Positions 12,940 through 22,748 of a DNA stretch of 64,000 nt are shown piece by piece. The notes beneath the pieces were generated by a model. It did not search any database. It worked only from the letters and a program-made list of their open reading frames with translations, and was not told the origin of the DNA. Position 1 is the first letter of the stretch. The number at the start of each line of letters is the position of its first letter. Source of the DNA: Aphidius gifuensis. Lineage: Eukaryota; Arthropoda; Insecta; Hymenoptera; Braconidae. Made by a program: the position numbers and the translations under genes. The stretch spans positions 21,974,469 to 22,038,468 of the forward strand of contig NC_057790.1 in NCBI RefSeq assembly GCF_014905175.1. Direction: 5' to 3'.

Positions 12940-13926
12940 TCACATACTTTTGATAATAACATATGCTCCAGTCATTTTACATCCACCAGCTGAGGGCCGT
13001 GAATGTCCTTCATGTTGAAAGACAATTTTTCTTAAACCAGGTCCATAATTTTTAAATTCATGAGAAACCTATTGAACATAAAATATACAGTGATAAATTA
13101 GTCAATTATATTAAAAAGTAACAGAACCCAGTAATTTTTTTGTAATTAAAAAATACTTACATGTTGCCATGTACATTTTTTTTCCTCACTTATTGTTCCA
13201 TTAAAAAAAAAAGTATCTAGAGTTTTATTTCTTTCACCAAGAAGACGTACAGAGCATTTGTAATTTGCTGGACGATCTGTGCTACAAGTGTACCACTCTC
13301 CAATCTATAAAAACACAATTAACAATCAATATTTTTCTATCGTAAATATCAAAAATGTCTATTTTAAATATTAAAAATGCGTATACCTCAATTAAAGGAT
13401 GATAATTATCAAAAAATTCTGATGAAAGTCCTGTATTATCTAAATGAATAACTTGACGTTTTACAGAATTATGAGAAGCTGTTACAAAACAACATTGTTT
13501 ATCATCAAATTGAGCCTCTTTTGGTATTTCTAGTACACCACTTATTGGTGGTTTCTCAACAGTCCAACCCTCACGACCCTGACAAATGAATAACCAATCA
13601 TCTAAATTATCTTTTCCAGAATAATTTTTTATTAAATTCCTATTAAATGGTTTTTTATGACAAATTTGATAATAAACTATCCATGACATGTCTGTGATTA
13701 AACACAGTGATTGGCCAACAATTAATTCACTTTTTCTACGCCATATATAATCTTGAATTAAATTATTCCAATGTTTACAGACAACTTGACAATTAACAAG
13801 TGATTTATAATCAACATACTGAATTAATATCTGTGAAATTACTTCTTCAGGTATATATTTATCACTCATCAATAGACCATTGTTGTCAATTTGATTATTA
13901 TCAATATGAGACCACGATTGACCCAT
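12940..13926 (-). CDS. F-box protein with FBA domain, copy B
   Basis: Three exons on the minus strand, 13926-13387, 13304-13161 and 13068-12940, all phase 0, encode 270 residues. The F-box includes IPEEVISQILIQYVDYKSL, CKHWNNLIQDYIWRRKSEL. The FBA part shows EKPPISGVLEIPKEAQFDDK, GEWYTCSTDRPANYKCSV, CTWQHVSHEFKNYGPGLRK and a shortened C-terminus ending KMTGAYVIIKSM. The loop before KMTG reads HSRPSAGGC, so the aromatic pair used by mammalian Fbs proteins for chitobiose is missing. A 5' UTR exon with a GTACGTAG donor is likely near 14092. The start ATG begins MGQSWSH, like copy D (MGQMLAH). Confidence 0.88.
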
Positions 13927-14084
13927 TGTTTTCTGTAAATATTTTTTAAAAATATAATTAAATTACGTAATTGAGTATTTTAAAATTAATCTAGCAATAG
14001 TTTTACAATGTCACCTGGTTATATACCACGTGAATTGAGAAAAAAAAACAACCTCAATAGTTAATAATTAACATGACTACGTAC

Positions 14085-14130
14085 CTAATAGATATTTGCT
14101 TTTTGTCTGCTGTTGATCTTTTATTGATGA
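14085..14130 (-). promoter_or_regulatory. Likely 5' UTR exon/donor of F-box copy B
   Basis: On the minus strand ATCAACAGCAGACAAAAAGC leads to a donor-like TATTAG|GTACGTAG. The same arrangement (ATCAACAGCAGACAAAGACT, then TTATCAG|GTACGTGG) occurs upstream of copy C at about 15774-15815. Conservation between two duplicated 5' flanks and a consensus donor support a non-coding first exon. Confidence 0.5.
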
Positions 14131-14579
14131 GTCAATGAAGGTGCGTAAAATTAATTGTTAAATTATAAAATAAAATTTCATGCAGTAAAAAAAACGATGA
14201 TGAGCGACGAATGTCTTATTAATTAATGGCAGCACGTGCATTAACACATAGTGGACAGCTTGATGAATCATCATAGATTAAAAAAGGAAAAAAAAAAAAA
14301 AATGTACGCGGCATCTAAAACACGTATACACGATGACGGAAATCATGATAGTTATTTTTCACCGCACTAGAATCTATAGATACCGATAAATTTCTATATT
14401 CCCTGTCGTAAAAAAGTCATCAGGATTATATCAATACATTTTTACAAAATAAAATACATTTTGAATCTCAATAAGTCAATGAAAAAAGAATTATTGTATT
14501 GTTTCTTTATAAATAATTAATTAATTTTTATTTTTTTTTATTTGCATCAACATATGTTTAATTTAAATGATATAAAAAT

Positions 14580-15617
14580 TTAATTATCAGTTGTTGATTG
14601 TGGTAGTGATTTTTTTCCATCAGATAATTTGATAATAGCATATGCTCCTGTCATTTTGCTACCATAGTGTCCAGCCCAACTCTGTTGGTCTTTTCCTTCA
14701 TGTTGAAATACAATCTTCCTTAATCCAGGTCCAAAATTTTTAAATTCATGGGACATCTTTACAAAATAATAATAAATTAATTAATTAATTATCAAAATAA
14801 ATAAAATATAGCTTTTAAAATAAACCTGATAAATTTGTACAAATAAAAATACATACATGATGCCAAATATTTTGTGTGTTTCCAGTCATTGTATGATCAA
14901 AATTAAAAGTATCAATTGTCTTATTTTTGTCATCAAGAAGACGTATGGAGCATTTGTAAGATGCTAGACAATCAGATCTGCAACTGTACCATTCTCCAAT
15001 CTATAAAATGACAATTAATTATTAATATTTTCATATTTTTCTTATTTGTAAATGATAAAAACACATACATCAATTGAAAGCTGATAATTATCTAAAATTT
15101 CTGGTAAAAATCCTTGAGAAACTAAAGAAATAGCTTGACGTTTTATACAAGGAGAATATGATGTAACAAAACAACGTTGTTTGTCATCAAATTGAGCTTC
15201 ACTTGGTAATTCTGGGACACCAATTGGTGGTTCTTCAACAATCCACTTATCACCACCTTGCAGAATTACTTTCCAATGTTTTAATTGTTCTTGACCCGAA
15301 TGATTTTTTATTAAATTTTTATTAAATGGATTTTTATGAATTATTTGATAATAAACTATCCATGGTATGTCCGTGATTGAACAAAGTGATTGGCCAACAA
15401 TTAATTCACTTTTTCTACGCCATATATAATTGTGAATTAAATATTTCCAATGTTTACAGACAAGTTGACAATTTAAAAGTGATTTATAATCAACAAAATA
15501 AATTAGTATTTTTGAAAGGAGTTCCTCAGGTATATATTTATCACAAATTAGTAAACCGTTGTTGTTGTTTTCCTCATACTCCATTTGATTTTCATTATCA
15601 ATTGCCATCGATTCCAT
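14580..15617 (-). CDS. F-box protein with FBA domain, copy C
   Basis: Exons on the minus strand 15617-15069, 15000-14857 and 14756-14580, phase 0, give 289 residues. N-terminal F-box (IPEELLSKILIYFVDYKSLL, CKHWKYLIHNYIWRRKSEL), then FBA elements EEPPIGVPELPSEAQFDDK, FLPEILDNYQLSID, GEWYSCRSDC, MSHEFKNFGPGLRKIVFQHE. The loop SWAGHYGSKMTG keeps the Trp-Ala-Gly found in glycan-binding mammalian relatives. The C-terminal tail is longer (KKSLPQSTTDN). It sits about 1.7 kb from copy B, the same spacing as A to B, consistent with tandem duplication. Confidence 0.88.
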
Positions 15618-15773
15618 TTTTTTTTTTCTGTGAATTTTTAAAAATAATTTATAATTAAATTTATCAGCTATTTGTAAATTAAACTTGTAGATGTTTTAGA
15701 ATGTCACGTGGTTATAACACGTGTTTTGAGAAAAATAATAAAATATTAAATTGCAAATAATTAATACAACCAC

Positions 15774-15815
15774 GTACCTGATAAATTAGTAGTCTTTGTC
15801 TGCTGTTGATTTTTT
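15774..15815 (-). promoter_or_regulatory. Likely 5' UTR exon/donor of F-box copy C
   Basis: Minus-strand AATCAACAGCAGACAAAGAC followed by TTTATCAG|GTACGTGG, matching the arrangement upstream of copy B. Nearby 15703-15722 contains CACGTGGTTATAACACGTG, two E-box hexamers in inverted arrangement; copy B has the related degenerate form near 14010-14033. Confidence 0.5.
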
Positions 15816-16206
15816 GATGAATATATTCTTGATGAACCAATGTCAATGTAGTATTAATTGTTGAATGATCAAATTACATATGATGGTGCAAGGAAAAGAT
15901 GATGACTGACGAACGCAGACGAACGTATCGTTCGTGATCGGCAGCACATGTATAAAAACTACGTAGGTTACTTGATGAATCATCAAAGATTAAAAAAAAA
16001 TTAACTTGGACCCATGTGTGGCTCCTAAAACTTGTTAACACATGCACGATGACCAAGCTGACGATAACAATTTTTTATTATTTTTTTGTATTCACTGTCC
16101 TAAAAAAAATCGTGGACCAAGTCTCATGTCAGGATCATCAATAAATTCATTTGAACACATGATGAAGTTGTAAAATAAATGTATTACATATAATTGGGAA
16201 ATTTTC

Positions 16207-16602
16207 AAATCAACATGAATATATTGCATCAATAAAATTAACAGCTGGATTTAAAAATTCATCATTTTATTTGGTTCATCTTGATTTACTTGATGGCTTA
16301 TTATTATTCTGATATAACAACACTTTTTTATTAAAACAGTTGATTGTATTTATAAAGTTTTTAATGATTTTGTAAAATTTAAAAATATTATTAATACTGA
16401 AGTTGATAAAATATTGATTTGAAAAAAATCTTTTTGCAAGTAAAAAACATAAAATATTAGTTGAACTTGGTGATTAAACATTTTGGCTTGTTAGAAAATT
16501 ATATGTAGCTCTAAATATTACATAATTTTTTTTGTTTATAATCAAAATCCAGTACCAAAAAATCTTGTTAATTTAAATGAATTAAAAGTGCAAATTATTG
16601 AT
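16207..16602 (+). pseudogene. Relic of the inturned 3' exon upstream of F-box copy D
   Basis: About 400 bases align colinearly with inturned 10036-10464: GAATATATTGCATCAATAAA, ATTAACAGCTGGATTTAAAA, GTTCATCTTGATTTACTTGA, ATTAATACTGAAGTTGATAA, GAACTTGGTGATTAAACATT and AATCTTGTTAATTTAAATGA. It has frameshifts and in-frame stops (for example TGATTAAACA where inturned reads TGATTTAACA) and no promoter or 5' exon. It is the longest of three inturned-tail copies in the array. Confidence 0.92.
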
Positions 16603-16812
16603 TTTATATAAAAAAAAATATATATATAAATTTATCAATAAAAATACATAAATATATATATTTTCCATAATTGTTATTTAAAAATGTTGACAAGTTAATA
16701 AAAAAATCTTTTTTACAAATTTTAATAGTCAACATTCAAGAAGATAAAAATAAGGTAACTTGCACATGTTGCCAGCAACATAATTTGAATGATAAAAAAT
16801 TAATTTTCCTTG

Positions 16813-17817
16813 TTATTTATTGATAGCAGTAGTGAGTTTTTGAGCTTTAATAATAACATATGCTCCAGTCATTTTACTACCATAGTGTCCAGCCCAAAAA
16901 CGTTTGTCTTGTCCTTCATGTTGGAAAAGAATCTTCCTTAATCCAGGTCCATAATTTTTAAATTCATGGGACATCTTTAAATAATTAAAATAAATAAAAT
17001 ATAGGTTTTAAAATACACCTGATCAATTTGTACAAATAAAAATACATACATGATGCCAAATATTTTGTGTTTCATCAATGATTGTATCATCAAAATTGAA
17101 AGTATCAATTGTCCTATTTTTGGCATCAAGAAGACGTATGGAGCATCTGTAATATGCTGGACAATCCCATCTGCAACTGTACCATTCGCCAATCTATAAA
17201 ATAACAATTAATTATTATATATTTTCATATTTTTCTTGTTTGTAAATGATAAAAACACATACATTAATTGAAGGCTGATATTTATCTAAAATTTCTGGTG
17301 AAAATCCTTCAGAAACTAAACAAACAATTTGACGTTTTGTACATGGAACATATGATGTAACAAAACAACGTTGTTTATCATCAAATTGAGCTTCTTTTGG
17401 TACCTCTGGTACACCAAGGGGTGGCTCCTCAACAATCCAATCATCACCACCTTGTCCAATGATTGTCCAATGTTTCAATTGTTCCTGACCCGAATGATTT
17501 TTTATTAAATTTTTATTAAATGGTTTTTTATGAATTATTTGATAATAAACAGTCCATGAAATATCTTCAGTTGAGCACAATGATTTTCCAACAAGTGATT
17601 CATACTTTTTACGCCATATATAATTACGAATTAAATTTTTCCAATGTTTACAAACAAGTTGACAATTGACAAGTGATTTATAATCAATATACTGAATTAA
17701 AATTTGTGAAATTACTTCTTCAGGTATATATCTATCACACATGATCAAACCATTGTTGTTGTTTTCATCATACTCTATTCGTTCTTCAGTATCATGATGA
17801 GCCAACATTTGACCCAT
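16813..17817 (-). CDS. F-box protein with FBA domain, copy D
   Basis: Exons on the minus strand 17817-17263, 17193-17050 and 16974-16813, phase 0, encode 286 residues starting MGQMLAHHDTEER. The F-box reads IPEEVISQILIQYIDYKSLV with CKHWKNLIRNYIWRKKYESL. FBA features: EEPPLGVPEVPKEAQFDDK, FSPEILDKYQPSIN, GEWYSCRWDCPAYYRCSIRL, IWHHMSHEFKNYGPGLRKIL and FWAGHYGSKMTGAYVIIKA. The Phe-Trp pair in the last loop makes this the copy most like the mammalian glycan-binding Fbs family. An upstream in-frame TTG at 17823 is not needed. It is the outermost copy, next to RpL18A. Confidence 0.88.
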
Positions 17818-18553
17818 TGTCAATTTTATTAAAATTATAATTCAATTAATTAAATCTTTTAAAATTAAACTTGCACAAGTTGTGTAATATCAGCTGATGA
17901 TGTCAGGTAAAATGACTCATAAGGAGAAAAAAAAAATATATTAATTGAGTATTTTCTTGCTCTTTTCTCAGCTTTTCTTTGACGTTGTGAAGTTGTCTCC
18001 AATCATACCAACTGACAAAAATTAATTTTATATTTTTAATATACCGCATAAATATAATAGTCACCTTCATTTTTATATCTTAAATAATAATTATATTTTT
18101 TTAAAATATAAAAACAATACATTAGTTATTAAAAATACTATTAAATACCATCAAAAGTTGTAATTTTCATGAATAAACTGGCCTGAAGTTAGCAGCTTGG
18201 TCGTAGTCATGATTGCCAAATTTAAAAACAATTTTTAAAAAACAATAAAATTAATTAAATAAAAGTTATATGAACAATTGTTTTCTTTTAACAAAAAACC
18301 TGTTAAACTTAAATGCATCATTTTAATTGCATTGAAAACCTAGAAATTTATTTCTTTTTTCTATAAAAATTAAACTTGATTCCAACTTGCAAAAAAATAG
18401 TAGAAATGCAACTAATAATTTGTCATAAATAACGTCTTAAATTAAAAAAAAAGGTAGAGATAATAAAATGTATTTTAAATGCATAAAATTTATGTATTTT
18501 TTGTGTATTTATTATCAACATCTTCATCATCATTTCCTTATTGAAGTAACAGA
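17818..18553. other. Intergenic: F-box D upstream and RpL18A 3' flank
   Basis: AT-rich sequence with no open frame of interest. The left third is the 5' flank of F-box copy D; the right part should contain the RpL18A 3' UTR. No repeat or RNA gene was recognised. Confidence 0.5.
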
Positions 18554-19370
18554 TTATTGGAAATATGTACGTGGTTTGCGTACACTAAATCTTGGCATCT
18601 GGTTACGATGTTGAATTCTTTTGGGTAATGGGAAACGAATCTTGGCATCATGGAATTGTTTGACCTGGGGTCTGCGACAGTTTGATGCTTTAACAAGTTC
18701 AACTTTGATGATTTGAATTGAGTGAGCACGAGCACGATGACGAGCACCCATATCACGGTAGCATTGTGTTACTGCACCTGATACTGTCAAATCTCTGTAC
18801 TCACGGTACATGTTGTGAGTTCCAGATCTTGAATCATAACGTAACCAAATTCCAAAATTTTTAATTGTAACTGGTGATTTTTCATACACCTAAAAAAACA
18901 ATCATAAATACAATTATTAATTTATATTGTTATTTAATTTTTTTGAGTAAAAATTTAAAGTGATAAATTACCTGTTTAAGAGATACAATTTCTCCAGTTG
19001 ATTTCTTGAATTTTTTCAATTGTCTCAAGAAATACCAAAAACGAGATTTTGCAACAATTCTATCTGGTGCAAAAATTCTCATTTTATAAAGAGGAGTTGT
19101 CTTCTCCTTTTCTGTTGGAAGTTTTCTTCCAATGACTTCATATTCTTTAAGCTAAAAAAAATTTAAAAAATAAATTAATTTATTAAATTGAGGTTATGTA
19201 AACCATGCTGCCTAATTTAAATCAATTAATCACTTTGAAATATAAATATTAATCACTATTAAACTTTTTTATCTATTATATTATTTTATAAGTAATTATT
19301 TTTCACATTATTTTCATTGTATATTTATTTAATTATTTAAAATAATAACTACCTCTCCTTTAGCCTTCAT
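18554..19370 (-). CDS. RpL18A: Large ribosomal subunit protein eL20 (L18A)
   Basis: Component of the cytosolic 60S subunit. Minus-strand exons 19370-19353 (only MKAKGE), 19151-18972 and 18889-18554 join in phase 0 to give 177 residues, the usual length. Recognised stretches: [90 protein letters not shown], the basic [14 protein letters not shown] and the end [11 protein letters not shown]. Codon usage includes more C/G than surrounding genes, as expected for a highly expressed gene. The minus strand upstream of the ATG has pyrimidine-rich runs (TTTTTTTTCCTTTTTCC) compatible with a 5' TOP leader. Confidence 0.97.
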
Positions 19371-19748
19371 TTTGCACGGTTTTAACACGCGAGAGTCAAC
19401 GAAAAAGGTGGAAAAAGGAAAAAAAATCCACACACTGCCACACACAAAACAGAAAATATTCTCGAGTTTGCGCAAATAATATCAAAATGGCTGCTGTTGT
19501 TAATCCGGTTATTTAAAATTATTTAAAACAATTATTTTGATATTATTATTAATAATTTTTATTAACTAATAGTAATTATTAAAAATTAATTACTAAAAAG
19601 TACGAAATATTTCAACAATTATTATACAAAAGTATTTTAAAAAATTTTTTATCAATAGATAATCAATCAATATGTATAAATAATTTATGTTTTTAATTTT
19701 TAAAATATGCATGCTTGTTTTTTTTTTACTTAAAAAAAAATATAAAAT
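19371..19748. promoter_or_regulatory. RpL18A promoter and STK40-like 3' flank
   Basis: Both neighbours are on the minus strand. The first 130 bases upstream of the RpL18A ATG include pyrimidine tracts (minus strand), CTCGCG and, at 19485-19497, ATGGCTGC-type sequence; the rest is AT-rich and probably the 3' UTR of the kinase gene. Confidence 0.45.
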
Positions 19749-22748
19749 TTAATTCAAGTGTCTTTGATTAGATGAATTTGATGAATCATTAGATTCATTT
19801 GTTGTTGGTGGTGGTCTTCTTGATGTTGGAGCTTGTGAAGATGTTCTAAGTCGATTGGCCAATCTTTGTAATGCATTTTCAAAACTAATTGGAGATGATC
19901 TATCAGTTGTTGTTGGTGTTGTTGTTGTTGTTGTTTGATTAGTATTACGTTGAATTGCATTAATTTGAGAAGTTGAAGAATCAATTGTTACATTATGATT
20001 TGGTCTAATTGAATATCTTAAATGTGATGAATATGGTGTATGTCTATTTGTTCCAATTGTTGATCTTCTTGGTGGTGTTGATCTTCTTATATTATTATTA
20101 TTTGTATTTAAAGTTGATATAAAATTATTTCTTGCATTCATTTCTCTTTCAATATTATCAATTCTATTTTGTTGCATTCTTACACGTAGAGATATTAAAC
20201 GATCAACCATAACTTCACGAAATCTTGATTGATTATTTCTTGTTTCAATATCAGGAACAGATCTATTACTAATACCAACAATTGGTGATGTTCCAGTATC
20301 ATTTGTTGTTCTTTGATTATTATTTTGATTTGTTAAACAAGCACGTAATGCCATTGATACCATTCTAGCATGTTGTTCTCTTGATCTCATTTGTGATATT
20401 CTTGTAGCTCTTGTTGATGCTAATGATGATGACGATGACGATGATGATGAATTTTGTCTTATTGAATTATCAAATCTTTCAATTGATGATTGAATAGCTA
20501 TATCTCTAACTAAATTTCTCGTTTGTCTATCACCAAGTTGATTAACATTTGAAGAATTTAAAGATTGGCTAGCTGAATTTGATGGATTTATTATTCCAAT
20601 AAATGAATCACTCACTAAAGGTGCTGGTAAATCACTAGCTGTTGTTGTTAAATTCTGATTTATTATTTCAGCTGGATTAATTGAATCATTATTTGATGGT
20701 ATATTATTCCATACTAATGGATAATCCAAATTCAATGACGAGTTATTAATCATTTGAACTGAATCTATTGGATTTTGTATAATTCTTGACACAGCATGTT
20801 GTTGTTGTTGCTGTTGTTGTGATGAATCTTGTGCTGTTGTTGTTGTTGTTGTTGTTGGGTTTGATTGTACTGGTCTATGATATCTTGATGCTGTTGATGC
20901 TGTTGTACGTGTACGTCCAGCAATTCCATCACGTCTAACTGTTGATGACTGTGAGTTATTAATATGTTGTCTTGCTGATGAATTATCACGTGGTATAAGA
21001 TGTTCATATCTTTCTAATTCAACTTGTGTTAGCTCTCTTGGATCAGTATCAATTCTATAAACTGGAATTTGTCTGTATGGTCTACCTCTTGATACCAATG
21101 GACTTGGTGTTTGAAGATGATGATTATTATTATTATTAATTTTTTGATTATTTTTATCTTGTTGTTGAAATTGTGTTGAATTGTGTTTAATAAAATCAGA
21201 TAATGGTCTTGTTTCAAAGCTTTTATATCCTTGACTGTTACTGCTGCTGCTATTATTATTTTTAGATTTATTATTTTCAATGTCATTAATATCAGGAACA
21301 ACTTGTTCTTCTTCACCAATAATTTTAGGTATTTTTAATGTACCAATAATTGTTGATAATGAATCTAATACTTGTATTGCAGTTAAACGTTGATTTGGTT
21401 GTAATACAAGTAAATTACGTATTAAATTAATAGTACCATTTGATACTCTACCATCATTTGGTATAAAAAAATTAGCAGCTTTAATACGTATAAATAATTG
21501 AGTTGGATTACTATCATAAAATGGAAATTGTCCATAAAGCATTGTAAATAATACAACACCACATGCCCACATATCTGATGGTTTACCTAAATATGGTTTA
21601 CCACATAATACATCTGGTGATATATATGCTGGTGAACCACGTTGATCTTTTAATAAATCATTTTCACTTGATAAATATTTACCTAAACAAAAATTTGTTA
21701 TTGTTACTTTTCTTGTTTTACGATTTAATATTAAATTACCTAATTTAATATCTCTATGTACAATATTTTTTTTATGTAATTCAGCAATTATTTTAATTGT
21801 ATCAATAAATATTAATAAACTTTCTTTTTCACATAATTTTTTTTCTCTAATAACATGATGTTGAAGATTTAATAAATCACTATTTATTGGATTATAATCA
21901 TGTGATGTTAAACAATCAAGTACTAAACATAAACGTTTTTTTAATTTACCAGTATATATTCTTTTACCATTTGATAATGTTTTTTCACTTAATGCACAAT
22001 CTTTAAAAAATCCATGATGTTGAACAACACCATTTTGATTTTTTAATAAACTTAATAATGAATATTCAGCATGTAGTAACATTTTACCTTGTCTATCATC
22101 TTGTGTTTCATATTCATTATTATCTTTAAGTGTTAATATTTTAATTGTATAAAATTTATTTGTATCTGTTTTTTTAGCTAAACATTGTACAATACTTTGA
22201 ACAGGTGATGTACCAATTAATGGACCAAGTATATATGGACCAGCTTTCTTAATTATTTTTGGAGATACTTTGGTACCTTCAATTGGTATTTTAATATTAC
22301 ATGGTATTTTAGTTTGACTAGTTGTTGGTATATTTAATTCACCAATTGATTGATTGCAATTTGTTATTGGTATTATATCATTATTTATATCAACTGAATT
22401 AAATGTAACATTATTATTCATACGTTCAAGTGATAATGCATCATTTAATTGTACTTGATTTGTATTTGTATTATGATTAATATCATCATCACTTTGAATT
22501 AATGACCTTGACACATTATTGACATATGGAACATCATCATTTATGATAAAACCATCAGGATCTATTGGCTGTGAATCATTTGTCATTTGTTGATTTATAT
22601 TTGAGACAGTTAATGTATCAATATTATTTGATTCACTTGTATCCATTGATTCATAAACATTATCCATTTGATTTTGTATTACGTTATTCGTTGTTGTTGT
22701 TGTTGTTGTTGTTATTGTTGTTGCTATGTCTTCATGACTACTTGTCAT
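19749..22748 (-). CDS. STK40: STK40-like serine/threonine pseudokinase with long low-complexity tail
   Basis: A single coding exon of 999 residues. The kinase domain (about 168-470) matches mammalian STK40/SHIK in order: AGPYILGPLIGTSPVQSIVQ, GKMLLHAEYSLLSLL, KKRLCLVLDCL, HRDIKLGNLILN (331-342), ITNFCLGK where DFG should be (351-356), DLLKDQRGSPAYISPDVLCG and GQFPFYDSNP. The glycine loop is not GxGxxG and DFG is replaced, both typical of STK40, which is regarded as a scaffold binding COP1 rather than an active kinase. Unlike the mammalian protein (about 435 residues), this one has a 160-residue Asn/Thr-rich N-terminus and about 520 C-terminal residues rich in Asn, Ser, Thr and Gln with Gln, Ser and Thr runs. 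A 5' UTR intron (donor near 22853, acceptor near 22758) is likely. Confidence 0.92.
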   Translation of the reverse strand: MTSSHEDIATTITTTTTTTTNNVIQNQMDNVYESMDTSESNNIDTLTVSNINQQMTNDSQPIDPDGFIINDDVPYVNNVSRSLIQSDDDINHNTNTNQVQLNDALSLERMNNNVTFNSVDINNDIIPITNCNQSIGELNIPTTSQTKIPCNIKIPIEGTKVSPKIIKKAGPYILGPLIGTSPVQSIVQCLAKKTDTNKFYTIKILTLKDNNEYETQDDRQGKMLLHAEYSLLSLLKNQNGVVQHHGFFKDCALSEKTLSNGKRIYTGKLKKRLCLVLDCLTSHDYNPINSDLLNLQHHVIREKKLCEKESLLIFIDTIKIIAELHKKNIVHRDIKLGNLILNRKTRKVTITNFCLGKYLSSENDLLKDQRGSPAYISPDVLCGKPYLGKPSDMWACGVVLFTMLYGQFPFYDSNPTQLFIRIKAANFFIPNDGRVSNGTINLIRNLLVLQPNQRLTAIQVLDSLSTIIGTLKIPKIIGEEEQVVPDINDIENNKSKNNNSSSSNSQGYKSFETRPLSDFIKHNSTQFQQQDKNNQKINNNNNHHLQTPSPLVSRGRPYRQIPVYRIDTDPRELTQVELERYEHLIPRDNSSARQHINNSQSSTVRRDGIAGRTRTTASTASRYHRPVQSNPTTTTTTTAQDSSQQQQQQQHAVSRIIQNPIDSVQMINNSSLNLDYPLVWNNIPSNNDSINPAEIINQNLTTTASDLPAPLVSDSFIGIINPSNSASQSLNSSNVNQLGDRQTRNLVRDIAIQSSIERFDNSIRQNSSSSSSSSSLASTRATRISQMRSREQHARMVSMALRACLTNQNNNQRTTNDTGTSPIVGISNRSVPDIETRNNQSRFREVMVDRLISLRVRMQQNRIDNIEREMNARNNFISTLNTNNNNIRRSTPPRRSTIGTNRHTPYSSHLRYSIRPNHNVTIDSSTSQINAIQRNTNQTTTTTTPTTTDRSSPISFENALQRLANRLRTSSQAPTSRRPPPTTNESNDSSNSSNQRHLN

